DNA of 64,000 nucleotides from Sthenelais limicola (Eukaryota > Annelida > Polychaeta > Phyllodocida > Sigalionidae), in NCBI GenBank assembly GCA_942159475.1, contig OW804099.1, positions 14,762,999 to 14,826,998 of the forward strand. The letters are read 5' to 3'. The notes beneath the pieces are model-generated. The model made no database searches, was not told the origin of the DNA, and saw only the letters and a list, made by a program, of their open reading frames with translations. Below are positions 1-12,800 of this stretch, in pieces. A program made the position numbers and the translations under genes. Position 1 is the first letter of the stretch, and every line of letters begins with the position of its first letter.

Positions 1-787
1 GGCCACATTGATATAAGTTCCTTTCTCAAAGAGTGTGCCAGGCAATTAGTAAAAACAATAGTATTGATTGTGAGTAAATTAATGTAGATTATTAATTAAT
101 AAGTAATTAGTTAAACTTAATAAATAGTACATGTTATTTCATTAAACAACTGCATCCATGGACACATTGGAAGCAGTACAATTCTAAATCTTATTGCAAT
201 GCAGTTGTATTGGGGGCTAGCTGGTAGAATAATTGGGGAGTCTTGGTGAAGGGACAGGAGGACAGAGAAGTGACTCCAAGGATTGCGAAATCTAGACTGT
301 TTATTCTTCTGCAGCCCCTCACAGGAGAAGCTCACATGCTAATTCTTGGAGGGGCGGGGCTCTATCTCTGATAGGCCCCTCCGAATACACAAGTCTTGGA
401 GGGAGGGACATAAGCAACTCTAGCTGTATAGCATCATCACAAATCATTCAATTCAAATAATCCTATTATGTATTATTACCACTAAACCATTCATTTTCAT
501 TAATTTGCTATAAATTCTAATTACCCAATAACAATTAACAATACTCACAAATAAAAACCATTGGATCCAAAGTGTTAGCTATTAATAAATAGAGTTAGAG
601 GATGAAGAATAAAGAGAGATATGTTGGATTAGGACTGCATTGTGTGGGTTTGGTAATGTTTCACGCATAACCATAATGTTGGTACAGCACATCCATGTTT
701 GTATACAATACAACTAAATACTGGTCTTATCCATAGACAAGCTGGAATATACTATGTATTGCATTATTCTCATTACAGGTTTGCACC
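1..787. other. Upstream flank; no gene recognised
   Basis: AT-rich sequence before the receptor start codon. A GGGGCGGGGC box lies at 351-360, close to an inverted partner (GGCCCCTCC near 375), so it may be part of a small hairpin or repeat rather than a promoter element. No convincing TATA box, upstream exon or other gene is visible. Confidence 0.4.
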
Positions 788-854
788 ATGTCTTACCGAC
801 TCAAGATTCTCCTGCCTTTATTCTGGTTTTTCTTCTTCTCCGCAAAACAATCTG
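788..854 (+). CDS. Exon 1: signal peptide
   Basis: Encodes 22 residues plus one base: MSYR, a Lys, then a hydrophobic core rich in Leu and Phe (LLPLFWFFFF) and a small-residue region, typical of a secretory signal peptide. It ends at a GTAAGT donor in phase 1. A CATTACAG acceptor-like site ends at 778, only 9 bases before the ATG, so a 5' UTR intron is likely. No upstream non-coding exon could be placed. Confidence 0.8.
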
Positions 855-3800
855 GTAAGTTACTTTATATAACTTTCAGTTTTCTAATTCATCCTTGATT
901 GATTACATCTCTTATTTATGGATTAAAGAATGCAAAATACATGTATTTGCCTAAATATGGGTATATATATAAGACTTGATATTGCTATGTGAATCATGTT
1001 CCCCTCGTCACTTGTTATGTCCTTGATTTTGACCTTTGATTGAATAAACCGGGCAATTTGATGCCGCTCTAGGAGAACCAACTTAGTGCCTCCTTGCTTA
1101 TTATTGACCAAACATTTACATAAGTGTTTCTGGTATGTCAGTTCTTCTGAAGTGCACATGTATGGCTAATGTGCCACCATACAATAGGTTCATGGGTAAT
1201 GGATGAATTGAGGTAACAATACAAAATCGCAATTTTAAGTTTATTAATATTTTTAAAGCTTTTATTTATACTGGGTAGATCAAGTCCCAGTAATAGGGCT
1301 TTTCACTTGCCCCAGATTGCAATATATACATGTATGCACTAGGTACATCGATAGAAAGGATAGTCCCAGTTAAAGCTGGTATATGGGTTTAATGAGAACT
1401 ATCACGCATGTAAATTTTGTCCAATAAAATTTATTAAAAAAAAAATATGTTACAGAAGAATAATACATAGACAATAGAATAGTACAAGTGTTGCTGTGCC
1501 TCTCATGTCCATTTCTGTCCATAGAGTGTTAGCTGCACTTCTCAGTAGAAACCGCAGATACAATTCTTAATGCATTCCACTTGAATTAGCACTTAAGAGA
1601 TATGAAGAAAATGCACTTAGATTTTTTTTGGGGTGGGGGAGAAACTTTGAGGGGTTATTCTATAGGAAATGAATAAATTGTAAAAAAAAAGTATATCTCC
1701 CCAAACTTTCTTTTTTTTCTACAGTCACTTGAAAATAGCAGTCCTTTAGTATGGGACAAATTTGGTATATTTCCATGTGTTAGTAACTGCTTGGTTAAGA
1801 GGGGGCTGGCGGGGGGGGGGGGGCTGTGTTTCGTAAAACGATTGTATGACCTTATCTTAGATATGAGAGGGTCGTATATGGGTTTAAGATATCGTCAACA
1901 TTTAGGATACATATCAAATTTAAGATAATATCTTACTATTTGCAATGACCTTATGAAACGGTTAATTACATGATAAGTTATGGATGTGAATAAGTTATTG
2001 CCTTGTGAGATAATGTAGATATGTCCAATTTAACATTTCCTCCAAGATTTTAATCATGAAAATAACAGTAGTTCCTCTGGCACTTAATCAATAAACCACA
2101 ATATTTAAGAAAGTATCCTACATGTGCTAGCATTTCAACTTTATCTTTGATATAATTTAGGAACATTTATAGCTCACACCAACACAGTAGTGTAACACTA
2201 ACCATTGTGGGCATACATATTCACTCTTGTTATCACTCCGTTATAGGTTATACCATCAGGAATGATTGAAATGTTTATGTTTATCTTTCATGTAACCCCA
2301 GTTATTAAAGAATAGATATGAATAAATATATATAAGACAAGCTTGGGCGACGACAATTTTATTTAATTAAATTGTTGATAATTATACAATAATATGAGAT
2401 AATTTTATTATAATGTATAATTAAATTATAGAGATGTTATACCTAGGTCGACATCCAGAATTCGACCTTTGAATTTTAATTTTAAAGTAGAATGAGTTGA
2501 ATTATATAAAAATATATAATGAGAGTGGTGTCTCGTGGTGTGTTGTTATTAGATGGGTGGGTGGGAGGAAATTTTTAACAAGATATGTAATGGACGACAG
2601 GCGAGAGGAAGTGCCTATGAGTAGCCTGGGAAGAAAGGTAGTGACCACGAGACTGACCAGGGGGCGCCACCAATGCTATGGAATCAAAGCTTCCTACAAC
2701 ATTAACTATGGCCTCTCTGCTTCCAGCTGCTACCCTATGTCCACACCTGAGTAGTTCATCCAAGACCTTTGTCCAGATGTCAGGCCAGCGTCCAAGGGAT
2801 ATTGCTGACTACTGGTGTCCAGAAGGCTATCATTTCAATGGAACGTCAATAAGAGTGTGTCAGCAAGATGGACAGTGGTCAGGACAGGGAGGAATTTGTG
2901 TTGGTAAGTTGGTTTCTATCATAAGGTTTAACATGTAGTAACCTTGGTAGGAACCCCCTGCACCCCCCTGCACCTGCAAAGGTCAAAGGTCACTTTTTGA
3001 TCCAATGAAAGCATCCATATATGAACTGTAGGGATAGAGAGTGTATTTGATTATAAAAGGTAGGTTTTGACCAACATACCGTATTTGTAGATAGACCGAG
3101 TTTGTTTCACCTTTCACCCATACAACCGCTTGAACAATTTTCCCCCCAAACTATACATCGGAAAAGACAGGAATGATATTCTCCCTGATACCAAGTTATA
3201 GTAAGAGAGGAGAATTAAAAATAACATACCGTAATTATTATATATTTCTTTTTGGAAGTTCTTTTTCATCCCCGCCCCCCCCCCCCCCCCCCCACCTACA
3301 TTCTTAGAGCTCTTTTGTTGCTTGACCGTCCGTTGATTATAACGTTCATTGTACAATGTGCATGATTCAACTGTCATTTACTGGATGTTCGTCTCTCTAC
3401 AAAAATAGCCTACTAAATAATAAATGATAAAAGTCATTATACATTATAGTAGATTGCATGTCATTTGGGGCTTGGTTTTATTTTAAACTCACATATTTAG
3501 TTGTTGATACCATTCCCTTCCAATTGGTGAAAGGATTATTATAATTACGGAAACTTTATTTTCATTTTGTTGACATAAAGTCTATATGACTATATGAAAA
3601 TAGTACTCTTGTCTCTGTCAGAGATTCTTCCGACGGGACCTTCTACATCTAAATAGTAAATAATATTTCACACATAGCAAACAATAGAACGAAGTCGAAT
3701 AATAGAATAAACATTAATTTTAACAAGACACATGTATCAAATGGGATTCTTGGAGATATGGTTCCTCCGGACAAGAGCTTTGGGAGGCAGTACTAAGCTT

Positions 3801-6800
3801 GTGTTTATTTTTGACAAAAATAGTTTCCGTACAGGGCAACAACTTGCTAGACACAGGGACACAGCCAAACCCACCATCATTGAGTTAGTGAGTGAGATTG
3901 GTTACTTTAAAGGTGGTCTCCACTGGCTGCGGTAAGCTCTGCGGTAAGCTCTGCGGTAAGCTCTGCGGTAAGCTCTGCGGTAAGCTCTGCGGTAAGCTCT
4001 GCGGTAAGCTCTGCGGTAAGCTCTGCGGTAAGCTCTGCGGTAAGCTCTGCGGTAAGCTCTGCGGTAAGCTCTGCGGTAAGCTCTGCGGTAAGCTCTGCAG
4101 TTAGCCTTGCAATGGTTTGTGCTGGTTTGTGCTGGTTCTGTAGGTGGGGGTGGGGGGTGGGGGAATGACCAGTAATCCATGTAGGCAGGACCGCGCAACT
4201 TCTCACCATCACAGAGCTTACCGCAGAGCTTACCACAGCCAGTGGAGACCACCCTTTACGCCCTTATCAACACATTTGAGATGGTTATATCAAGGGCGGG
4301 AGAGCTGTGAGGGCGTCAGTGATTGAGATTGGTTGCTTTACGCCCTTATCAACACATTTAATATGGTTATATCAAGGGCGGGAGAGGTGAGAGGGAGTGA
4401 GTGAGATTGGTTGCTTTACGCCCTTATCAACACATTTAATACGGTTATATCAAGGGCGGGAGAGGTGAGAGGGAGTGAGTGAGATTGGTTGGTTTACGCC
4501 CTTATCAAGGAGTCATCCTTCTATCAATTTAGAAGGAAGAGAGAGACAGACAAAGCCATAATTGAGTTCAGGAAGGTTCAACTGACTAGGGAGAGAGACA
4601 GAGAGGGAGAGACAGAGAGGGAGAGACAGTGGGAGGTAGCGGGAGAAAGAGATGCCACTTATTGTAATTTATTATTTTGGATACAAATACACAACGAAAA
4701 GCTGAGAAAGAGACGGAAAGTGATGTATACCATGGTGGAGAGAAAGAGTTATAAAATGATCACACTGGAGCAGGGATATTATAGTGAGACTTTTTTTAAG
4801 TACACAACCAACTACATAGACCTACTTTAGATTAGTGTAAGATAAGATAAGATGAGAAGTTTTTTATTTGTCATGATCAAGGGTACAGGAGTGAGTACAG
4901 TTGAGTGAAGGTGAAAAATAGACAAATAGGTTGACATACCTCTTATATCTATGGTACAGCATGGTACCATTTCTTCCAGTAGTTACCAGAAATTTTGAAA
5001 ACTAGTAGGACAAGCTAAGGAACTAAACTAATTAAATGACTTAGAAGTAAAATGACTAAAAGATTAAATAACAGATCTTATAAATTGATCTGGTTAACAG
5101 AGACAGCTTGATAATCTGACCGATACAGCACGACTTTTACAATATGTGTGCATTACAGCACAAATTTACAATGTAAAAGAAAGTTACATTAGGCAAGAAC
5201 CGATGACCGACAGTCGGGTGTATAAGATTAATAGTATCAGGTGAAAGGTTAATAAACATAAGGATAATGACAATACAATGAGGCAAGATGAACAAAATTA
5301 TATACCATGAGAGTGTAGACCTAGGCATGCAGAGACTGTACACGAGGACCTGATCTGATCGTGTTTGATTTGGTACCTGAGATCTGTTTCAAACCAATAG
5401 GGGATTTGCATATCTCACTGCGCATGTGACCAACACTTTTCCTCCAGAACCCTGCCACCCAGAACCTTTTCCTCCATTCTCCCCTTTGCCTCCCCCTCCT
5501 TCACCTCTTCCTCCTCCACCTCCTCTCTCTTTCTTTCTCCTCCCAGGGGCGTCGCAGGCTATTTGAAAATCGGTTGGAGGGAACAAGTTCAATTATTTAA
5601 AGAACAAGTGTAATTATAAATGCAGTATACCACATGTGTCAATCCCCCTACTGCCACCTTATAGAAACGTAGAATAATATGGGCTAAATATACATCAGGA
5701 CAAGACTTAAATTGGGATCTTTTAATTTTCAAATTTAAGCTAAATAAGGAAGACATAGACATGATGTGTGTTAGGAAAATGAGTCACAAGTCGCTAAGAA
5801 TGGATTTTGAGATATCATCAGATTTGAAAAGATGAGATCAAGCCGATTCTAACGATGGTAAACACAATAACAGCTATTAAATATTTCCATATTTTAAGTT
5901 TGATATTTTCTATTTTTGAAAAAAAAGTTTGCAATATCTTGTGGTGGACCATTACTAGTAAAGTAGCTTATAAATGCATGGAAATAATTGATACACTGTC
6001 TTGAAATTTGGTACAAAAATACCACAAGTAATTATCTCAGATCAATATTTTAGCCTCTGGATGTACCGTTTGTTTTTCAAACCAAATGACGCATTTTATA
6101 TGGAATTGCTCGTAGTGTCTGTTGTGTCCCAAAGTAGACATAATTATGTACTAATGATGACATCCGTACGGACTTTTCCTCTGTGGTACAAGCTATTTCT
6201 CATATTATAAATTCTTTTCCAACTGCTAACTTCCTATGTCCGGGCACATTTTACCATTTCCAGTACAAAAAGTTCCATGTCAGCCTCCTTTTCCACTATT
6301 TCCCTTAGATAATCACCAGAGAAAAGTATGTCACTGCACCTTTTTCCTACGTCTCCTATGGTGTGTACTATTTCCTCTACTTGAAAAGCCATGACTGCCT
6401 GCTCTGACACCTATGTCAAGATTTGGTCATCTTTTACCATCCATGTCCTCCCTGGTACACTCCTTTTCTACCCATACACAAGGAGACATGGGTCAGATGT
6501 TCAGCAAATGTACAATTTGCAGCTCTACACATTTAGGGAATTCTCCTATATTAGGCTGAAAAGTCAGGAATACTAGATATATTTTATTATATTTGCTATC
6601 GCATTGATGTAAACTATCAGTTCTATTATGTTAAACTGCATTTTGATGGTCATTTCTGTCTTAAATGTGGGTTATTTGAATGGATTGTTGAAGGCGAATT
6701 GTACATTTTCTGATAATCTGACCCACATGAGTAGGCAAGGGAGTGTTAGTCTAGCAGTGTTACATAACACACCTAACTCAGTCACTGGTGCACCTGCACT

Positions 6801-9800
6801 CCACCAGTTGCAGGCATGAGTGATCACACTGACCAGTCTGGTCACTATAGCAACACTTACACACATATCTCTTTCCCTGCCATGTTGTCTTCTCTTCCTT
6901 TCTCGTTATCCCTCTCTCCCTCTCCCCTCCCGCTCCCCTCCCTCCCCCCGCTCACCCTCCCTTTTCCTCTAACCCTCCTTCTCCCTCCCAGTCATGTTGG
7001 GGTAGGAATACATCATGGTACATTTGGGTGAAAAGGAGTGGATATTCGGAAAAGGAAAAGGATATTCGGAAAAGGAAAAGGATATTCCAAAAAGAAAAGG
7101 ATATTCCAAAAGGAAAAATATATTCCTTAAAGGAAAATGATAATCCGAAAAGGAAAAGGACCGTGGCAAAAAGAAAAAGAAAGCTGACAAAAAGGTGTTG
7201 GATATTCCAAAAAGAAAAGTCTTGGATATTTTTGATTTTTCCTATTTCACGTTCAATCCTTTCAGATTGGGGACGAAACAGTGTCCATGCGCCCATCAAG
7301 AAAACAGCTTGAAGAATTAGCTCTATAATGATGAAATCTCAGATTCGAATAGATATGTATGTCTATTGAATAAAATCTAAATTCTGAGAATAATATTGGA
7401 TAGATTTTGAGATACAAGCCGAAACATTTAGACCACTTATTTCCTCGGAAGGTGTTTAGCGCTGTTGAAACTTGTTATATAGTGTCCATGTGACGATCAA
7501 GAAAAAAGGTAGAAGAAATGATAATGTTACATTCACATACTTCAGTCGATATATATAGCGATGTAAATCAAATATTGGGTGGTCTAAACAGTAAATCCAG
7601 GGGGTGCTCCAGTTGATCTGTTTGAACACCCATCCAAATTCTGTCCTCGCCCATCGCTACTTAACCTCATTAGAGTGTCTTTAATTAACAGTCAATGAAC
7701 AGCCCCAAGCATGATAATACATCTTCATGCAAACAAGATGACACCAAAGTCAATGATTCATTGGCATTCAAGTCAGAGGACGCACTAATGCACTAGCATG
7801 CAAGTCCAATTAGTATAATCCACACTTCAAATAGTATAGTCCATGGAAAATGTCTCATCTTGGACTATTTTCCTACTAGAATCTTATAAACCATTCTTAT
7901 AGCCAAAGAGTATAATTAGTAGCATATTTTCAGTGAATAATTAATGGTAATATTGCATTAAAACCCACTGAAAGTGTGTTCACATATTTCAATTGTTAGT
8001 TTTGATACACTTATATGACGGCTACCTGCAGATTAATTAGAATGAAACGAACTATGTAATATCTCTCACCTGCAGCCATGTTTTGAATTACTGTTAAAGT
8101 TAAAGAATTTCATAATCATATTCTATATGCTAAAAAAAATGTTTTCCATGTGACTATGTTAACTCATTCATAACAAAACAAACTTTGACACAACCCCCAG
8201 GACCTACTGTAAGCAGATCAATAAACACAACAACAAGTTTATTTTATCTCATCGATTTCATCATTTATCATCACTTCCTCTCCCAACAATCAAAGACGAC
8301 AACAAACGAGAAATTATAACCATATACCCCCATTAAAAAATGACCCACCAAATTCCACCGAGAGACCCTCCTCCCCCCCCCCCCCTACACACACACGAGA
8401 AAATGAGCACGTTCGGGTCCAAAATCGTCAAGGAGGCTACACACAAAATTTCAGTTTTGCACATTTTTTTTATATGACCCTGTATCCCTGATGAAGGGCA
8501 CCCTATAGCCCGAAACGTTAGAATAAATAAAGTCAAGCATACACTACCCAATTATTTAGATATTGTCTGTCGGAACTTGAAGCAATATTTCTACTTTTTC
8601 AACCATCTTTGATACACTTAATCTTACATATAGACCACTGTCAAAACCTTGACATGGTGGTTTACGGCGTCAGTGGTATTCACTATACATGAAAAGGTCC
8701 AGAAAAGTATACTGTCTGTGCAAGGATATTGTAGGTGTATAGTAACGATTTTGCATGCTCACTTTTAGTAGGGTTGAGTCTGCATATCCCTGTATTTGTT
8801 ATATCGACGGAAATAGCCTAATATTTGTACCAAAAATAAGGATCGTTATAAACAACTATTGTAGAGCTGGGAGATTCCTGGCTACTAAAATTTCTCTGGC
8901 CGTTCAGAACAAGTTGTCGTTTTTTGTTGTGCGAGGTCTGCAGCCAGTCTTACAGATCCTCCTTCAGACAACTGCACATATTTAGATTTTAGCAAAAGTT
9001 TCTATATTTCATTAGCTTTTGAACGTGAAAATCCCAGACTTTCTACCTTCAATGTGACAGCCACAGTTTGCAGTGTTTTTTATTGGACATTAGGGCTTCC
9101 CTCGCTCTGGTGCTATGATGTCATTGGCTAGGGCGGTGACATAGCGCTATATGATTGGCCGTTGTAGCAGTAGGTGCGTCAGTGGTCATGTGGTCACATC
9201 TGATCATATGATTGGCTGAGAGTGGCAGCGGCAGCAGTGTTATGCTGTTTCATTCAATTTTGTTTGGGCGGCCATCTTGAATTCTCCTTACTTTGAATAC
9301 ACAGTTTGCAAGAACTTTTTAAATTCAGGTGGGGACGACGGATTTGGCCGGTGAGAGGATAGCTTTGCTATTTCAGATGAAATAGCGGTAAAATCACTGT
9401 TTGTCTAGTGAAGTGGCTCCTGTCAATGGGACCCCTTGATGGGATAGTGGGTATCAGCCTTTAAACTAGATTAATTTAGATGTGATCTCATTTGGTTTTT
9501 TTGTTGTTTTTAAAAGTTTTTAAAAGTTTTTATTCAGCCTATCAACAAATTCTTTCTTCATCCGGGGTCGATCACATAATTTTACATCGTACCCTCTCCT
9601 CACTTGAACATTGCTAATTATTTAAAACAGAGATGGGAAAATAACAGAAACATATTTACTTCCTGTACAAAGAAATGACAGCTTTTGGAAATAAAATTGT
9701 ACACATATCGAGATGACTCTTTGGTGATTAATTAACTAAAATTAGCTGGATTTACACTTCTCGTTGTATTTATGTTCACTTCTGTACAAACATTAACTCA

Positions 9801-12800
9801 TTGATATTAAGGAAGGAAAAATATACCAATCTTGACACTTTGATAGTACACACGTGACGTTTTTTTGTTTTTTTTTAAAAACAGCAACACCTCTTATTCG
9901 ATTTGTATTGAACATGTACTGAGGATGACTTTTTGGTAGCATCCAAGATTTATGTACGGGGTATGACATTTTGGTACCCAGTCATGCGAGATTACTCCGA
10001 TTTAAAATTTTTGTTATATCTAAAGAGGATTTATGTACGGAGAATGACTTCTTGGCAGCACGAACAAGCTATCTATTGGATGAACATGTACTGAGGATGA
10101 CTTTTTGGTAGCATCCAAGATTTATGTACGGGGATGTGATCTAATTTGTATTGCAGGTGACATTTGTTCCCCGCTGCCAGACCCAGAAGATGGTTACTTT
10201 ATGCCTAAAGGAGAGATAGGAGGTCCAGCTGCCGTTAAGTTGGAGTGTGCTCCAGGATATGTTATTAATGGTTCCGCCAGTGTGGCCTGTGTGGGACACA
10301 ATAGATGGAATACCACCCTCGGCCAGTGTGTGGGTAAGTCAGGAAAACTTAAGCCATCAACAAAGTGTGATGTACCAACGAATAAGTTCTAATTTTTATT
10401 TCTAATCATGACATTATGGTCTTTAGTTGGAATTTTTCAGTAGAGTTATGTCTAAATCTATAGAAACAGCTGTGGTTGGAAAACCATGGTATGTCAGAAA
10501 TTATCACCTGTGAGCCCATATCTTAATATTAATGTCGTCAATTGATTAGTATAACATCATTGTGCATTGTTCTTGTTTGTTACATTACATGACTGACATT
10601 ATTAAAGGAGATTTGCTGTATACAAATAATAAATAACAAAAATGAAAAAAATAGAAAATTTAAATAGAAAATAGATATTTGTAAATATCATTAAATATCT
10701 AACTTGGTTTATTTGAAAATATCTACCTTGGTTTTATTTAATCATCTTTGATATGACTGATTATAAGAAAACCTGCAGCCCTGTATTGAAAGTGAGTTAC
10801 TTTCATATCTTAATATGTTAGTTATCAATTCAAAATATATTTTGCTGCACATAACATCTTTGTATATTATTCTGTTTCTAGAAAGAGCAAGATTAGAATG
10901 TGCCAGACTTCCACCATTCCCTGGGTTAAAGGTGAACTATAGAACACATGCCTCTAACCTGACTGTGCGCTTCTACTGTGAGCCTGAATATACACTTGTT
11001 GGTAATGAGAAAGCAGCCTGCGTGAATGGTGCATGGAGTAATACAGATGCTAAATGTATACCTACAGCAGCCAGTAAGTCACCTTTCTAGTATTAAATAG
11101 AGCTGTAAATACAACTATATACATGTATATTTATACCATCTATGATATTTTAAAGTGGCGCTTGCCGATCACAGAGCGTATTTGGAGAAGTTTGGTCTAA
11201 GTTACTATAATTGAACACTTTGAAACCCACTGAAACATGATTTGAAACCCTTTGAAACCCTTTGAAACCCACTGAAGCATGATTTTCTGAATTTGATCTT
11301 ATAAAGTTATATGCGAGGTATATTCCAAACCTTCCTACTGAGAAATATATTGGTCTGCCATGCCAAAATAACAGCCGTCGCAGCGCATGTTCCAATGACA
11401 CATCGCATTTCATGACACATTGTCATAGGATCACGTGCCATGACTTGACAACGTTGCTAAGCTTTCAGAGTGCATCGTCAATGTCATGATGGGCGTCAAA
11501 ACCTCAAGTGGTCGGCCTAATGCCTTTTCGAAATGGAACCATGCCGCTCCCTTGCTGTGTTTCTCTCACACTGAGTAACCCTTATTAAAACAATCTAAGA
11601 ATGTTAGAAACATTTGAAAGTAAGTTTTATAAACCCTAGAAGCATAGGAATATTTTTCTTATTATGTTCTAAACAAATCCCGATGTCCATTCTCTGTGAT
11701 CTTAGCCACTTTAATAATATACCATGGCTTCTTTTAGATTTTATTATTTGCTGCGTATCAAATTTATAATAAAACTGTGGTCTTGAAACCCTGCAGTAAA
11801 AACAAATTTAAAATACCCCCGGTGTATGCTATTTTGTTCCGAATTTCGCGGAGAAAGGGGTCATTTTATACCTCCAAACTTTGGTTGAATGATTTTTAGA
11901 GGGATTGGAAAGAAATGGCTAAAAAAGTAAACAAATCTGTATCTTTTGAAGTTGTTAGATTATATCACAGAATAAACCAATGTATATTTAATTTCTTAGT
12001 TGAGAAGTGCAGCAGTGTTCCCAGTATCAGCCATGGGTCTATAACAGGGTTCAATGGGGATATGAATGGTATCATTGAATGTAAGGATGGCTACCGTCTA
12101 CAAGGCACGCACGCTATCATGTGTCAACCTAATGGAGTGTGGTCAACTCCTGGCAAGTGTATCTGTAAGTATCAACTTTAATAATGGGCATGATAAAGCT
12201 GAATATTGGCCCTAGACTAGTTTAAAACTCTATTGGTTTCCATGACTAAAACACATAAATCACTAGTGACATATGCACTGTGTATAAAGTGGCTTATCAA
12301 CTTGTACGACAAAGCTGGGTCGTGACGCTGGTAAAACCTAATTGGTGTTTGAAAGGCAGGTCGAGTCCTTTATTTACGCGTTGTGCGGCAACGAGTCCTA
12401 TAAGTTGATTATTATACATGCCTTATAGTAAGTCTGCAACCTTGCCTCAATATTGATATTTACTTATGCCACAATTATTAGTTATATGAATGACGCAAGG
12501 TTGCCTATTCAGTGTCGCTGAGGGGGGGGGGGGTGAAGGGGGGGTGGGCGTCATAATACCTTTTCAGAAAGACCCCGTTTTTTAGCTTTTCACGCTATAT
12601 TGAAATCTGAGTGAACAGAAACATTTGTAATTTGTCTAACAAATTGTCTATATTAAATAAGTTTCGAACGAACAAGCAACCATAAATTTATTTCCTGAAA
12701 ACATATAATCTCCTCTATATAATTCTGAAAAAATGACACTATGGCTCAAATATTAAGAAATCTAGACCCCAAGAAATGAGGAAAGATCATTTTTGATTAG

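Larger units (their letters stand above)
2904..10156 (+). other. Intron 2 (7.3 kb)
   Basis: The largest intron of the receptor gene, between sushi 1 and sushi 2. It holds a C19 run (3275-3293), a foldback 12-bp array, 78-82 bp tandem repeats, a LINE-type tail, pyrimidine tracts (5446-5548, 6884-6991), a GGGTCAG MITE, a C13/(AC)n tract (8373-8396) and a duplicated motif beside the next acceptor. No additional exon is convincing. Confidence 0.75.

Noticed and set aside
351..360. GC box as the receptor promoter
   Set aside because: It has an inverted partner about 20 bases away and lies over 400 bases from the start codon with no other promoter evidence. Noted but not called.
3892..4252. Repetitive CGKL, RRAY and LTAE peptides across the 12-bp array
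   Set aside because: Several frames on both strands are open through perfect 12-mers; this is a minisatellite inside an intron of the receptor gene.
4489..4830. 113-codon charged frame (RERDREGETERERQ)
   Set aside because: Made of a GAGA-type purine repeat and adjoining AT sequence inside intron 2; no homology or splice context.
6628..6819. 63-codon frame resembling a minus-strand frame at 38754-39002 (shared NCTFS-NLT words)
   Set aside because: The similarity is explained by both frames crossing the same GGGTCAG MITE family in opposite orientations, not by a shared protein.
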